Under the pieces are notes generated by a model. The model was not told where the DNA came from. It ran no database searches and saw only the letters and a list, made by a program, of their open reading frames with translations. The translations under genes were made by a program, and so were the position numbers. A stretch of 64,000 nucleotides of DNA from Cristatella mucedo (lineage: Eukaryota > Bryozoa > Phylactolaemata > Cristatellidae), in assembly GCA_009760855.2 (NCBI GenBank), contig WPIO01000070.1:353001-417000 (forward strand), given 5' to 3'. This document shows positions 47,298 to 58,854 of the stretch, piece after piece; position 1 is the first letter of the stretch, and each line of letters opens with the position of its first letter.

Positions 47298-48627
47298 TGT
47301 AACGCCGAAGGCTCGGCGGGGTAAGCTTGACCTGCCGCTTACCTAGCGGCGTAGCCTATCGCCTAATGCCGTTCGGTGCGCGCCTACGCGCAATAAGCTG
47401 GCCGCCACGAAACGAGCGTTTCTAGCGCTGACCTGCTTACCGTTACTAAAAGGGGTCGTGAGTCCGCGGCGTGAATTGGAAGCAAGACACACAAATTGGG
47501 GATTTTACTGAACTTTATTCGCAAGCGCACAAAGTCGCTGCGCGTCTAGTTCAGCTTTATCTCCACACTCCTCGCACGTTCAACACTCTTGCGGAGGGAA
47601 TACTCCTCTACACTAAGCGCGACCCGGACCCTAAACCCTAACCGGTGAACTAGGAATCCGTTCCCACCTGTGCCGAGGGTATCCCAAACACGCCAACTTA
47701 AACACTCGAGCGGAGGGAGTACTTCTCCACACTGAAGTGCGAACCGGAGTCTAAACCCTACCCGGTGAACTAGAACTCGGTTTCCACCAGTGCGACCGGA
47801 ATACTCCACACACGCCAACTCAAGCACTCCTGCGGAGGAAATACTTCTCCACACTGAAGCGCGACCCGGAGCCTAAACCCTACCCGGTGAACTAGAGCTC
47901 CACACACGCCAACTACGCCTAGCTCGCGCCGGCAAATCCCTATGCCGAGACCCGTGCTAGCGCGCACACACACGACACAAAAGAAACACAAAACACGAAA
48001 GAACACACAAAATGCCAGCTCGGGCGCGATACGACCGTGTTCGGTGGGGTTCCACCGAATCCTCCTAGAGCTGTCTCGTCTTGTTCCGTCCATCGTCGGC
48101 GGACAGCCCGCCCTCCTCCCTCGCTTTTAGAGAAACGAGTGCCCGACGGCGTCGAGGCGCAGAGCCGGACCAGAGACAAAAGACACGAGGCAAAAGACCC
48201 AGAGCGAGCGTCGCTCGACTCTTAAATACTTGGCTGAGACAATGGGGCAAGAGCTTAGTGGTATTGGGCCCGGACACCTTGGCCCATTACGGAAAGGAAT
48301 GACTACCGTTCCCAGGCCACTGGCAGGGCACCTCCGTCCAGCTTGAATGGCGAATGGGTTCCAGACGCTTCTTTCTTGGGAAGAGGGAAGGCGGGGGTTG
48401 ACAGGCCAGCCAATATCTATCAGCAGCTTCCGCGAGTATCGGACCAATTCTAAAGGCCGAATCGCCGCTGCTCGTCTCCGAGCTTCCTGGCCTGCTCCTA
48501 AGCGCTTCCTCTCTAACCGCACTGACGCTCCTCTCTGGCTCACTGCTCCAGGACAAAGGGGCTCTAGCCCGCCGCCGAACAGCTCTTGTTCGCGCTAAAA
48601 TTCAGCCAAAGCCAGCAGGGCGCTACA
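47298..48627 (-). mobile_element. Solo LTR, 1.33 kb, with 4-bp target duplication
   Basis: Boundaries TGTAACGCC (47,298) and GGCGCTACA (48,627) are the inverted TG...CA ends of an LTR. ATAG flanks both sides (47,294-47,297 and 48,628-48,631). Removing the LTR and one ATAG restores the host endonuclease VVY/RPP motif. Minus orientation is suggested by a TATTTAAG box near 48,225 and AATAAA near 47,515. No internal gag or pol, so it arose by LTR-LTR recombination. A short duplication favours a Ty3/gypsy-type element; the family is not recognised. Confidence 0.82.
47582..47925. repeat. About 120-bp tandem repeat within the solo LTR
   Basis: Three copies, GCGGAGG anchors at 47,591, 47,710 and 47,832, the last internally deleted. 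Each has ...CCTAAACCCTA(A/C)CCGGTGAACTAG... and AACACGCCAACT-type ends. The ORFs across it (47,546-47,854 and 47,770-48,093, minus) repeat the same peptide and are not genes. Confidence 0.9.
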
Positions 48628-48744
48628 ATAGACTACTGCCACCATTGGTAGCTTGTTGTCGGGTCAACTCAAAGCAACAGATTCAAAAAGACCGCTTCGA
48701 GGGCGATTCCAAACGACTCGACATTGAAGGTCGAGCGTGTAATA

Positions 48745-48857
48745 AGATTTTACTTACCATTCAATTGCATTTGACTTTACAGCAAATGTAAAGCGCCTAG
48801 AGAGAGATTAAGTTCTCTGAGGGCGCTTTATCAAGTGAATTATTATTATTATTATTT
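48745..48857 (+). mobile_element. LINE-A 3' end, solo
   Basis: AAGATTTTACTTACCATTCA, GCAAATGTAAAGCGCC, the CTCTGAGGGCGCTTTATC hairpin and ATT tail, 113 bp. It splits the host endonuclease between GGGVSF and the segment ending VVY. Confidence 0.88.
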
Positions 48858-49368
48858 TAAAAGAGACTCCGCCTCCAGTTTCGATCGCTCTAGAGATGTG
48901 AAAGAAGGAGAAGCCCGTCAGAATTGCATTGCCAATGGTCAGACAGTTCGCCGACTCTAGCCAACTTTTGGTTAAGGTGAGCAGATCGAGACCCTTTTTT
49001 TCACAAAAAAGTCGCTTAATAATAGCTGTTTATTGCAAATTGAGGGAGGATTCCAAAGACAAGTGCTAAGTTGGGCTGCCGGAGTTATTGCAGGTCCGAT
49101 TACAACTCAGTTAGAGAGATTCACAGCAACGTTTGATGGAGAGTGCGCCGAGCGGCTCTAGACAAGGCCAGAAATACCAAGCGAGCAGGTACTGAGCTCG
49201 TAGCTCGCGCCAAAGGAGCGGCTTCTCCGCTGCCGCTGCTGCTGCCGACGGCCCCGCACGCCCGCACGCCCGCACGCACGCCCCCTCCCCCGTGGCGGCG
49301 GCTCCGGGCGCTTGCTTTTTCTTTGGTTAATGCATAATTCATGGATCTTAGCAACGCCACTAACATCG

Positions 49369-49615
49369 AGGAATGCATTTGAACTACGATAACGAAGCGA
49401 TAACAGGTACGCACAATCGTACGTAGTTGTAAGCAGGTTATAAGCCGCCGGCCTATCTAACGCCACCGCCGGCGTAGTGGAGATCGTAGCGACAGCAATA
49501 AAATCTAGGAATGCATTTGAATGGCGATTACGAAGCGATGATGGGTTCGCACGATCATTACTAACAAGCACGCTGCCAGCCGCCGGCATATTTAAAGCCG
49601 CCCAGGCGTGGTGAA
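49369..49615. repeat. 138-bp imperfect tandem duplication
   Basis: AGGAATGCATTTGAA starts at 49,369 and 49,507, followed in both copies by CGAT.ACGAAGCGAT and AGCCGCCGGC. Function unknown. The GC-rich CCCGCACGCCCGCACG patch at 49,255-49,290 lies just left. Confidence 0.8.
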
Positions 49616-49619
49616 GTCA

Positions 49620-50365
49620 GTTCGAAGTGGTAAGCGTGTAAATGTCCATAGGCGCGTACTTTCTTACGCACTACGGTCAAACAACAAACAGATAAGCTTT
49701 GAACAGGTTTTAGCTGTAGCGCTTGGTGTCGGTAGGCGAGTCTTCCCTCAGAGCTCCTGGCCTGTGCCCCCTCTAACATCTGCAGCAGCTGGTGCACAGT
49801 TCAGCACCTCGTCTGGTCGGCCAGTTGTCAACTAGGGTGCTGCCACACCACACCACTTCTGTCTGAGTTTCGCTGACCATCTCTGTAACTTACTTGCGGC
49901 TTTTATCACCGATGACTGCAATTCATTTGCATCGGCTTGAATCTCAGCGAAAGACGTATTGTTGCGTGCACCTTTCGCCACAGTGGACTTGTCTTTTTTT
50001 GTTCACGCTCGCGTTTTGTGCTTAGCTGCATTGCATGGGGGCTTTACAATGGCCCTATTATTTTTATAATATGATTAACCTAAGAAGTGAGGCGAGTCGG
50101 AAATATATTCGATGAGTTGATAGATTTATTCGTTTTCCGGTGTTTTCTGGCGCATCCTTTACGATCGGTGCCGAAGAACACGGTGACCAATAATTTTCTA
50201 TGCTTCTCGGAGATCCGGCAGACACAACCGAGAGAATCTGCCATATTCAGACTAATGGGTGCTCACGAGACAGTAGTTATACATCCGCAGTAGTAGCGAC
50301 TCTGGTGTGCTCTAAATCTTGACTGGAACTCGGTTGCTAGGTTTGATGATTAGTGTATGAGAGTT
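49620..50365. other. No assigned feature
   Basis: Only short frames; nothing recognised. Confidence 0.35.
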
Positions 50366-50374
50366 TAGCTGGTC

Positions 50375-50512
50375 TGTCACTAGATGTCGTGGGTTCGAAT
50401 CCTGCGGTGTGCGATTCTCTATCGCTACTGCAAGCGGCGGTGATAGCCGCAAAGGCTCTTCTGTCGCTATACAAAAGAGGCTGTTCAATCGGCTACTCTT
50501 TAAATAAGGGAT
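50375..50512 (+). mobile_element. SINE-A, head lost
   Basis: GTCGTGGGTTCGAATCCTGC (B box), GCTACTGCAAGCGGCGGTGA and GCTATACAAAAGAGGCTGTT. Confidence 0.82.
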
Positions 50513-50514
50513 TG

Positions 50515-50720
50515 ATGTTGCTAAAAATCAAGAAAAAGCTAGCGGTGGAAGCTGTCGGTGCTGCTTACCAGCAAGCCAAGGCAGAACTCCTCGACAGCTA
50601 CGACAAGCTGGACGGCAAGGCTTCCGATTTAAAAACCACTGCCAACGAGCTGGACGAGAAGGTGTGCCAAGCCCTTGATTACAGTGCTAGGCTCGTCACA
50701 GATGGAGGAGTCGTTTGTAT
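50515..50720 (+). other. Unidentified coiled-coil-like coding fragment
   Basis: Frame reading KIKKKLAVEAVGAAYQQAKA, ELLDSYDKLDGKASDLKTTA and NELDEKVCQAL: hydrophilic, heptad-like, without stops, and continuous with the LINE-A thumb that follows. Could be a fragment of a LINE ORF1 or a captured exon. Not recognised. Confidence 0.3.
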
Positions 50721-50822
50721 TAGCCTACCAATCAGACCTTCTCCCTACCAGGCTAACCATAGTACCGCCAGCTTTTCGGAATCTAATCGTTTACCTATAC
50801 GTCGTGTGAATCTCAAAATCAG

Positions 50823-50900
50823 TAAATGTAAAGCGCCTAGAAAGAGACTGAGTTCTCCGAGGGCGCTTTATCAAGTGTTTTACTGCCGTTATTATTACTA
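50823..50900 (+). mobile_element. LINE-A solo hairpin nested in LINE-A ORF
   Basis: GTAAATGTAAAGCGCC, TAGAAAGAGACTGAGTTCTC, GAGGGCGCTTTATC and an ATTATTA tail, lying between the codons for NLK and SFGDRAF that are adjacent in other copies. Confidence 0.88.
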
Positions 50901-51039
50901 TAAATCCTTTGGAGACCGTGCCTTTAGTCCGCATGCTCCCAAAGAATGGAACTCACTTTCGATTTGTGTCGCGACATCTCACGACTTGACCACATTTAAA
51001 AGACACCAAGAACGCATCTATTTACAAAAAAAAATTCTT

Positions 51040-51114
51040 AATAATAATAAATAATACACTTGATAAAGCACCCTCAGAGAACTCAATCTCTGTCTTGGCG
51101 CTTTTTATTTGCTA
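51040..51114 (-). mobile_element. LINE-A solo hairpin, opposite orientation
   Basis: AATAATAATAAATAATACAC, AAGCACCCTCAGAGAACTCA and CTTGGCGCTTTTTATTTGC, breaking the host LINE between its ATCTATTTAC and ATAATTTAGTGGGTC segments. Confidence 0.85.
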
Positions 51115-51364
51115 CAAGATAATTTAGTGGGTCTCTTTGATTCGTCCTTTATGCGCTTGTGCGTGCTGACACTGTGCATGCTGCCACTAACCGTATCTGC
51201 ATGCTGATCCAATGCATGTGACCCCCTAACCATGTTATTTTTGTTGTTATTGAGCATGCTACCACTAACCGTTCGACCGTGCTTCCTTTGCAGCAAGTGT
51301 AAAGTGCTTAGAAAGAGGTTGAGTTATCAGGGGGCGCTACAGCAAATGCATTATTGTTATTTTT

Positions 51365-51870
51365 GAGGGTAACGCTTCTGGTCGCACCTAGGCTCGCCGC
51401 GCCGTTCGCCTTCTGCACTAGTGCATGCGTTCATCCTTGTTATTCCGCGTTACCCGATAGCCTTGAGGTACGCAGGGTTCGTCAGTAGTACGTTTTAGTT
51501 CATGTATTTTGGTGGGTGCGTGCGATTTTGTATCGCGAGGTTAATCAAACGGCCTCGCGTCTACCGCTAGCACTGCTACAGCCACGTGGCAAGAAGGTGG
51601 CGTAACTAGAGCAGTGTAACTAGGGCAGGGGACGGTGGACTCGGAAATAGCCTACTTCTAAAGTGGTTACGCGGTCATAACGGCGGCGGTCCTGACGCTG
51701 TTTCAATGACCTTCGGCGGCCATCTTGAGCTTCCCGATGCGTGCAGCTTCCCGCGGCTCCTCGGGCGGCAGCCACCGCAACGAGCAGTCTCATCCAAACG
51801 CTCGGGTACTGCGCCGAGTGCAGCGGTCAAGCTGCACCAGCTAGTGCCAACTCCACCGGCGAAGCATTGG
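51365..51870. other. No assigned feature
   Basis: GC-rich; TGAGGTACGCAGG at 51,463 echoes 40,310 (GGTACGCAGGATTC). Otherwise unassigned. Confidence 0.35.
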
Positions 51871-51874
51871 CAAA

Positions 51875-52070
51875 CTGTTTAGCTCAGTGGTTAAAAATTA
51901 AGGCACTCTCCTCGACCAATGCCAAGGTGAATGTATTTGATGTAGTACGATGATGATCAAATGATGTAGTCGTGAGCTCGAGCCCCGCGTCATACCTGAA
52001 GCGCCTGGATAGAGATTAAGTTCTGTTAGGGCGCTATACACATGCGTGTATATATATATATATATATCAT
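51875..52070 (+). mobile_element. SINE-B
   Basis: TGTTTAGCTCAGTGGTTAAA head, GTGAATGTATTTGATG, GAGCTCGAGCCCC B-box-like, GCGCCTGGATAGAGATTAAG and GTTAGGGCGCTATACACATG with an AT tail. The right flank 52,070-52,850 has nothing recognised. Confidence 0.8.
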
Positions 52071-52854
52071 GTAAAAAAAAGTAATTCTCTTTGGCCATTG
52101 TTGTGCTGTCGAGCATGACTCCTAGTCATTCAGGGGCCGCGAATAATATTTCCCATTCGCAACCTGGCCGATCAAGCACCGATCGATCTTGCTGTCTCGC
52201 AACGCCTCCAGCGGAGTCTGCGTACTCAGCAGAGCAGGTATGAGAGTCGCAGAATTGACACCACTCCATCCGGTATAAATAGAGCCGACTACGCTTGGCT
52301 GCCAGTCCTTGCTCCAGCTAATACGGCGTCGATTGGTCGTTTGTTCCTTAGCTGAGACGCACGGCGCCACCGTCCCCTCGCCCCATGGGCGGCCATTACC
52401 CTCACGTGACCGCAGCTGGGGGAGGGGGCAGGAAGCAGGAAGCGTGCGACCGGAACCATTTCCTCCGACTGGATCCTCGAGACGGCTGTAAGTGCCTCGC
52501 TGTAGCAGACCCCCGGGCCTTTCATTTTGCGGTGAAGTGCTGTTTAAACTCACAGCAGTCCTTAGGAAACAGACCGATCTAACGTGCTTGACTAATGACG
52601 GCCTGGCCCAAGCCGGCAGCGCTGACGGGTTTGGCCTGCCTTCTCTAGTCTCCGTCGTATTGCGCAGGCGTCCGCCGCAACTGTAATTGATTTACGGGCT
52701 CTTCGGCACCCAGGGCTCGCTGTTTTAATGCCGCCGGAGCGAGACGTTGTGTACGAGTGGGCGTTTAAGTGCTAAATAGATGCAGCTGCGGCGACCGCTG
52801 GTCGGAGAACTCATTTGTTTTCGTCGCTCCGGCATTGCGATTGAAAAACCCATC

Positions 52855-53595
52855 GCTCTAAATGGGCTCCACCAGCAAATCTTCTGTAGCATCTAGACGA
52901 AATCGAGGTGTCCTGTTCCAAAAAGACCTTATGCAAGACGACCTTATCTTAGTGCACCGCTGTCAGGTATACATATTTTCAGCTGCTTGCAGGTCTTCCG
53001 GCCTGTGCAATAAGGCGCCTACAGCTGGTGCGAAACTTTGCAACCAGGCTTGTCTGTCGTGAGCATAGCAATTGCCACGTTACACCGCATCTCACCGACC
53101 CGCAATGGCGCCCCATCAAGCAGCGTATCGACTTGACTAGGTTTTTATCACTCTCTTTACGACCCTTCATTGCCTCCGGTCGTCCCATCCGAACTACCCA
53201 CCAATCAAGCTAGGCATCGTGTCACCAGCTCCTATGACTCAAGTCATTTAGCTGTGCGTCAAGCCAGCCTCAAATTCTCTTTTGAGACCGTGCCTTCAGT
53301 TCGTGTGCACCCAAAGCCTGGAACTCACTCTCGGCTGATGTCACGACGCCCCACCAACTTGGGGATTATAAGCAGAGGCTAAAACCGCAGCTGTTCCTCT
53401 CAGCATTTACTGGGTCCTTGTGGCTTGTCCTTGCAGTGGTTGTGGGTGCTGATGCAATGCATGTTTTCACTAATCATATTTACGAGCTACCTTTACTGCT
53501 CATGTTAATTGCCTAGAAAGAGATGTAGTTCTCTTAGAGGGCTTTAAGAATGCCTTCTGCTTGTTATTGTTGTTATTATTATTATTATTATTCCA
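52855..53595 (+). mobile_element. Old LINE-A relic
   Basis: Remnants of the RT connection (AAATGGGCTCCACCAGCAAA ... CGAGGTGTCCTGTTCCAAAA), thumb (CAATGGCGCCCCATCAAGCA) and C terminus (CCAAAGCCTGGAACTCAC), with a short UTR, hairpin and long ATT tail. Many stops. Confidence 0.82.
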
Positions 53596-53765
53596 ACTTT
53601 AAAAAAGTATTTGATCGAAAGAATCTTAAGGATGTAGGGAGTAAGAGACAGCCGGGAGAACTGTGCTGTTTAGTTTGCTGGTGTAGTGTACGCAAAGTCG
53701 TTGAGCTGGCAGGACTTCGGCCTCCACTGCCGAAGTTTATGGGCAGAAGGTTATGGGGCGAAGGT

Positions 53766-53880
53766 TAACTTAATCTCTATTTAGATGCTTCTCATATGCC
53801 ACTGGGCTCAATCCCACGATCTCGGTCATCAAATACGTTCACTTTGACCTTGGTCGGGCAAGCACTTTGACACAAGAGCT
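53766..53880 (-). mobile_element. SINE-B, partial
   Basis: AACTTAATCTCTATTTAGAT, GGGCTCAATCCCACGATCTC and AATACGTTCACTTTGACCTT in reversed order. Confidence 0.7.
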
Positions 53881-54369
53881 GTTGGCTCTAGTTTGCTCCT
53901 GGGTAAGCCCCATTGTGGAAAACCTAATAAAAATGTGATTTATTTCTATAGCACATCAAAGAGCTAAGCTATAAGCTGCCATCCCGAGGGCACAGGCAGG
54001 GGCCTTCGTGCTGTAAAATTATTCTAACGCTAAACCATCCACAATTTCAGGTAGATACAGATCAGCTGCTAATGATCCTGTAAAATAGTGAGCTGTATAA
54101 CAGCTGTTCGTTATCGTTTATGGGCAGCTGCCGTGCATGGCTCTTTCTTAGCGCTAGAGAGCGGCCTCGGGCGACTCTGAATAGGGAGTGGACCTTTCCC
54201 TTACTTCTCCGTGATGCCTTCGGGTATTCCGCTGCTATCTTCGTTGTGACTGTCCACGAGTTGTCCTCGGATATGCTACTCAAAGGCAGGACCTGCTTAG
54301 CATAGGGTGCGTTGTCACCATTAGGCGATACCTACCGGCAGGCCTTCTTCGGCGGGTCAGTAAGAACCA

Positions 54370-55652
54370 CACAGCCTCAGGCCGAGCTGTTCTCATCCTT
54401 TTTTACTGAGACAAAATCGTGCAGATTCGTGCCTCCATGAAGTTCCGTCCCTCCCTCTAGAGCAATGGCTGAATCGCAACCTGCGACCTTCCTTAAAAGA
54501 TTTTCTGAGTTTCTGCATGCGATGTGGCTACCTTAATATGGTCTAGTAAAAAGAGCTTGTCTCCTGAAGATCCTCTATCATCGTCTCTGTGTTTTCACTG
54601 GCAGACCAACTTAGCCCAGGGATAACCGAAATTTGTAATGCTTTTCTGGAAAAAGGGGTCGTACCCAAGTTCTGTAAATCGGCCATCGTTAGACCGACAC
54701 TTAAAAAGCCTGGATTAGAGCTGAGGTCTTTGCAAACTATCGTTCAGTTTCCCTTCTTCCTTTTTTGTCAAAGATCCTTGAAACAATTGTCGCTAAGCAG
54801 CTGCTAGCACACGTTGAAAAGAATGAAATGTCAGACAAGATTTAATCGGGGCTCAAGCGGCAGCACCTCCTCCGTGTAATCAATGACATCCTATGCTGCA
54901 ACGATGGCTGGAATGTCACTGCCCCAACACTGTTAGATCTATCGGCTGCCTTCGACGACACCATTAATCACGATGTCCTTGAACGAATGAGAACAGGGGT
55001 TGGTGTGGCAGACGAGGCACTGGCGTAGTTTCTATCGTACTTGTCTGATCGTGATCAATCCGTGTCCTGTGGGGGTCAGGTCTCACCCGAGAGACGGGTC
55101 ACTTGTGGAGTCCCTCAAGGGTCCGTTCTCGGTTCCCTGCTGTTCTCCATTTATACACAACCTCTGGGAAAAGTGATTAAGGACCATGGAATAAGATATC
55201 ACTTGTATGCTGATGTTACTCGGCTGTATTGGTCATTTAAAACTGAACTGTTGCTTATAGGGCACCCTAAGCTGGTGGCTGGATTAAAGGGCTTTGCTTT
55301 TCTAATAGGTGATGCTGTTGTGCGACCATAAACATGTGCAGAATTTAGGCGTCGCCTTTGACAGCTGCTTAAATTTTGATAGCTTCGTTAAGAAGACTGT
55401 TTTCATCAGCCAGCCATCACGTCCGATCCCTAACGATTAGGGCTATGTGAATGCCAAGCTTATGCTGCTTCTGGTGAATTTTAAACGTCAATTCTTGTCA
55501 TTCAGACTGAAGTAGGATTACTAGAGCCTTACTTTTGGATATTACCACTAATCCTTCGGTAATGCTTTCTATACAGTATATGTAAAGTGCCTAGAGGGAG
55601 ATTCAGTTTTCTGAGGGCGCTGTACGTATATATTATTATTATTATTCTTGAT
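54370..55652 (+). mobile_element. LINE-A-related element, linker through 3' end
   Basis: CR1/L2-type. SPGITEICNAFLEKGVVPKF and IVRPTLKKPGLE precede the [40 protein letters not shown] and [12 protein letters not shown] are RT blocks, with YADD changed to YADV. Broken into several frames; ends with the hairpin variant (AAGTGCCTAGAGGGAGATTC) and ATT tail. More diverged than other LINE-A copies, so probably a subfamily. Confidence 0.87.
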
Positions 55653-55855
55653 TGACACTGGATGGCACTTAAGCTATGCCAATATCCAATAGCTCTTCGG
55701 GTCCCGGTCCACCTTCATGTTCCGCCTTCCTTTCGTCGTACACGATTTCCAGTCCATGTGATGCTTAGTGATCGAACGCCATTTGTTGCTCGACCGGTGC
55801 TTGCCCTACTGCATTTCTAGAGCCCGACTCTGCATGAAGCGCTGCCTAACGTTGC

Positions 55856-56677
55856 ATGGACATCAAAGGCATCGGAGATCCCATTGTCGCCTCGGCAGCG
55901 TCGTCTGCTGCCACTGCAGCAGACGATGCTACCGACCTGCTGCTGCTGCTGCCACTGCTGGCCGATGACGACAGCTCCGTGTTCGAAGGGCTGGACCTTC
56001 TCGGTGTGGTGGAGCCAGCAGCAGCAGCTGCTGCTGCTGGCGCCGAATGCAGCTTTCCCTCGCCGAGCGACAGTCGTGGCGTAGCCGACTGGGAGGAGAC
56101 ATTCATCTCTGCAGGCGCAGCTGCCGCCGCATGTGGCAGCTGCAGCAGCATGGCTGCACGGCAGCAGGAGCAGCAGCTGCTGCAGCAGCTGCAGCAGGAT
56201 GAGGAGGAGCAGCAACGGCTGCTGCTGCAACAGCAGCAGGAGCTGCCCTTGCAGCAGCAGCAGCCGTGCACTGCCGTGGGTCTGGACGTCGCTGCAAGCA
56301 GTCTCACCGGGACCTCTCGTGGCCGCATGCAGCAGTCTCTGCCTCCTGCTGGGCACAGCAGATGCGTGGAAGTTCTGCTCTGCGTCGGAAAGTCTGACCC
56401 GGAAGATGCAAGCAAGTTATCTGCCACTGCCGTCTCCGCTGCCGCCGCTGCTGGCTGCCACCGGACCGCCGCAAAATCGTACGCCATCGTTTCTTCAGCC
56501 GATCACGGCGCGGCAGCGGATGCCGACCCAGTCCTTCCAAAGGCAGAGCCATCCTGCGGCAGCCGCAGCAGGTTGGTGTGCAGCGTGTGCGGCGACCACG
56601 CGCGAGGGTACAACTTTGGTGCGGTTGCATGCGAGTCGTGCAAGGCGTTCTTCCGGCGCACCGTGCAGAAGAGCAAG
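55856..56677 (+). CDS. Nuclear receptor exon 1: A/B domain and first zinc finger
   Basis: Ligand-regulated or orphan nuclear transcription factor. The Met at 55,856 follows an in-frame stop at 55,847; a later in-frame Met at residue 99 has a better context. Residues 1-240 are Ala- and Gln-rich (Gln runs about 102-138). Finger 1 has Cys242, Cys245, Cys259 and Cys262: CSVCGDHARGYNFGAVACES then CKAFFRR. The P-box is ESCKA, the form of HR96, NHR-8 and DAF-12, so I place it near NR1J; lineage-specific receptors share this box. The exon ends after residue 274 (phase 0) at AAG/GTGAGG. With exons 2-6 it gives a complete DNA-binding domain, a long hinge and the ligand-binding start; the rest lies beyond 64,000. 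CAG/GCA content makes repeat-length variation likely. Confidence 0.9.
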
Positions 56678-56805
56678 GTGAGGATCGCGCTGCTCGCGGC
56701 AGCGATCGCGTCATGATGCGATGGCGAAGCAGATGGCGAAGCAGCAGCAGCGGCGGCGGCGGCGGCGGCGGCGGCGAGACCGTAGCCGCTGGTGATTCCT
56801 TGCAG

Positions 56806-56923
56806 GTGGCCAGGTGTCAGTTTGACGGCAACTGTGTGCAGACAGTGAAGACGAGACGGTTCTGCTCGGCATGCAGGCTTGCCGAATGCCTGAGAGCCGG
56901 CATGAACAGACATCTGGTCCGAG
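56806..56923 (+). CDS. Nuclear receptor exon 2: second zinc finger
   Basis: Acceptor TTGCAG at 56,805, phase 0. Encodes VARCQFDGNCVQTVKTRRFC, SACRLAECLRAGMNRHLVR: Cys278, Cys284, Cys294 and Cys297 with standard C-x5-C-x9-C-x2-C spacing, then the CRLAECLRAGM helix. Nine residues separate FFRR and Cys278, as in HR96. The exon ends at phase 1 with CGAG/GCAAGT, a GC donor. No GT donor nearby keeps the frame open into exon 3. Confidence 0.9.
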
Positions 56924-57827
56924 GCAAGTACGGCAGCAGCCAGTGGCAGCATTCCCAGCACCTCGAGTTTCGGGCTGGACACAATTGGCTGACGTTTTTG
57001 TGCTAGGATTCTGGACTGGCGGCGGCTGAGAGTATCCGTGCTATGCTGTGGTGTCGCAGTGTCGAGTGAGCAAGAGAATGAGTGGAGAGGTAACAGTTGC
57101 ACTGTTTCAGTCGTTCATAATGGGGCTGCTGCAGGGTTGTTGCTTTCATGCCCTATGCGCAGCTTGACGAGATCAATGAACTGCTGCTGTATTTGCTGAT
57201 TGCAAACTGTGGCCACAGAAAGTAAATTTCATCAGTTTTCTGCATTCTGTTTTCGTAGCTTTCATTGTAAGTCTGGGATTTGCCTGTTAGTCCAAAATTC
57301 TCTACAGTTCTCAGCCTAAAGCTTGTTAAATTATCTGTCTGGCTGTTCAGATCAGGTATGACGTGTGCACTAGCCTTTGATTAAACTGCAACAATTGTAT
57401 CTCTTGCATTGGTGATAATCACAGTCCGTGTGTATTGTCCTTGGTGTGCTTATGCGTGCTAAAACTGTATTTAATCACTAACCAGTCTATTCCCAAGAAA
57501 GAGATATAGTTTCCACAGGGAGTTTACACAGGGAGTATTAGTATTACTAATACTCATAGTATCAACGAGTAGACATGAATTCTTTTATTTGTGCAACCAT
57601 TTCGCCCTGGCATAATGTGCCTGCTTTATCTGGAATTAAGACGAACTGCCTAAACATTAGCATCGGTAGTGACTATCATTTGGCTGCCATTTCTACTAAC
57701 TGTCTGTGCCTAATAGGCAAACTACTTTTGCACTGTCATACATTGTCCGCTGCACATTTAGTCTGCATGTGTTGGCAACCTGAGCACAGTTGATAAGTGT
57801 GAGCATAGCGGCTTCGAAATAGGAATC

Positions 57828-58495
<668 letters not shown>

Positions 58496-58623
58496 AAACC
58501 GCTAGGGTCCTCGCTTGCCTCTTGCTTGTGGCATTCAACGACTCATTCATCATGCTTGTCATGTCCTGCTGCACCTATGACCTATTGGCAATTGGCTGGC
58601 CTTTACTCAAACCATCACTGCAG

Positions 58624-58820
58624 GTGAGGAAGAGAAGATTCGACTGCGAATCATAAGCAAGTGCAACAAAGAGAAAAAGAAGCCGGTGGACACGGTCCAA
58701 TGTGTATACCCACATCGCTATGCATCCGAGGGAAGTTCCAGCAGTGGCCCCAGCCCCAGTGAGCTTCCTGATACAACGTCACAATCTGCCTTCAGCCAGC
58801 TGTTGATCGCTATGCCAACG
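58624..58820 (+). CDS. Nuclear receptor exon 3: C-terminal extension and hinge
   Basis: Acceptor ATCACTGCAG at 58,623. The first 2 nt complete Gly, then EEEKIRLRIISKCNKEKKKP, a basic extension typical after the DNA-binding domain, then Ser/Pro-rich hinge (SSSSGPSPSELPDTTSQSAF). Ends ACG/GTATGA, phase 0. The other two frames hit stops soon, supporting the phase-1 entry. Confidence 0.82.
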
Positions 58821-58854
58821 GTATGACTTGGCATGATTGGTCAGTGTCGTTGCC

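Larger units (their letters stand above)
50721..51362 (+). mobile_element. LINE-A thumb and 3' UTR with two solo hairpins inserted
   Basis: NHSTASFSESNRLPIRRVNL | KSFGDRAFSPHAP, WNSLSICVATSHDL, then the UTR and hairpin near 51,298-51,345. Interrupted at 50,823-50,900 (plus) and 51,040-51,114 (minus) by short LINE-A terminal ends. Confidence 0.88.

Noticed and set aside
48127-48598. Overlapping 83-138 codon frames
   Set aside because: Lie inside the solo LTR; GC-rich shadows on both strands.
55884-56714. Ala/Gln/Cys-rich frames overlapping receptor exon 1 on both strands
   Set aside because: CAG/GCA repeat shadows; only the frame from 55,856 leads into the zinc finger.
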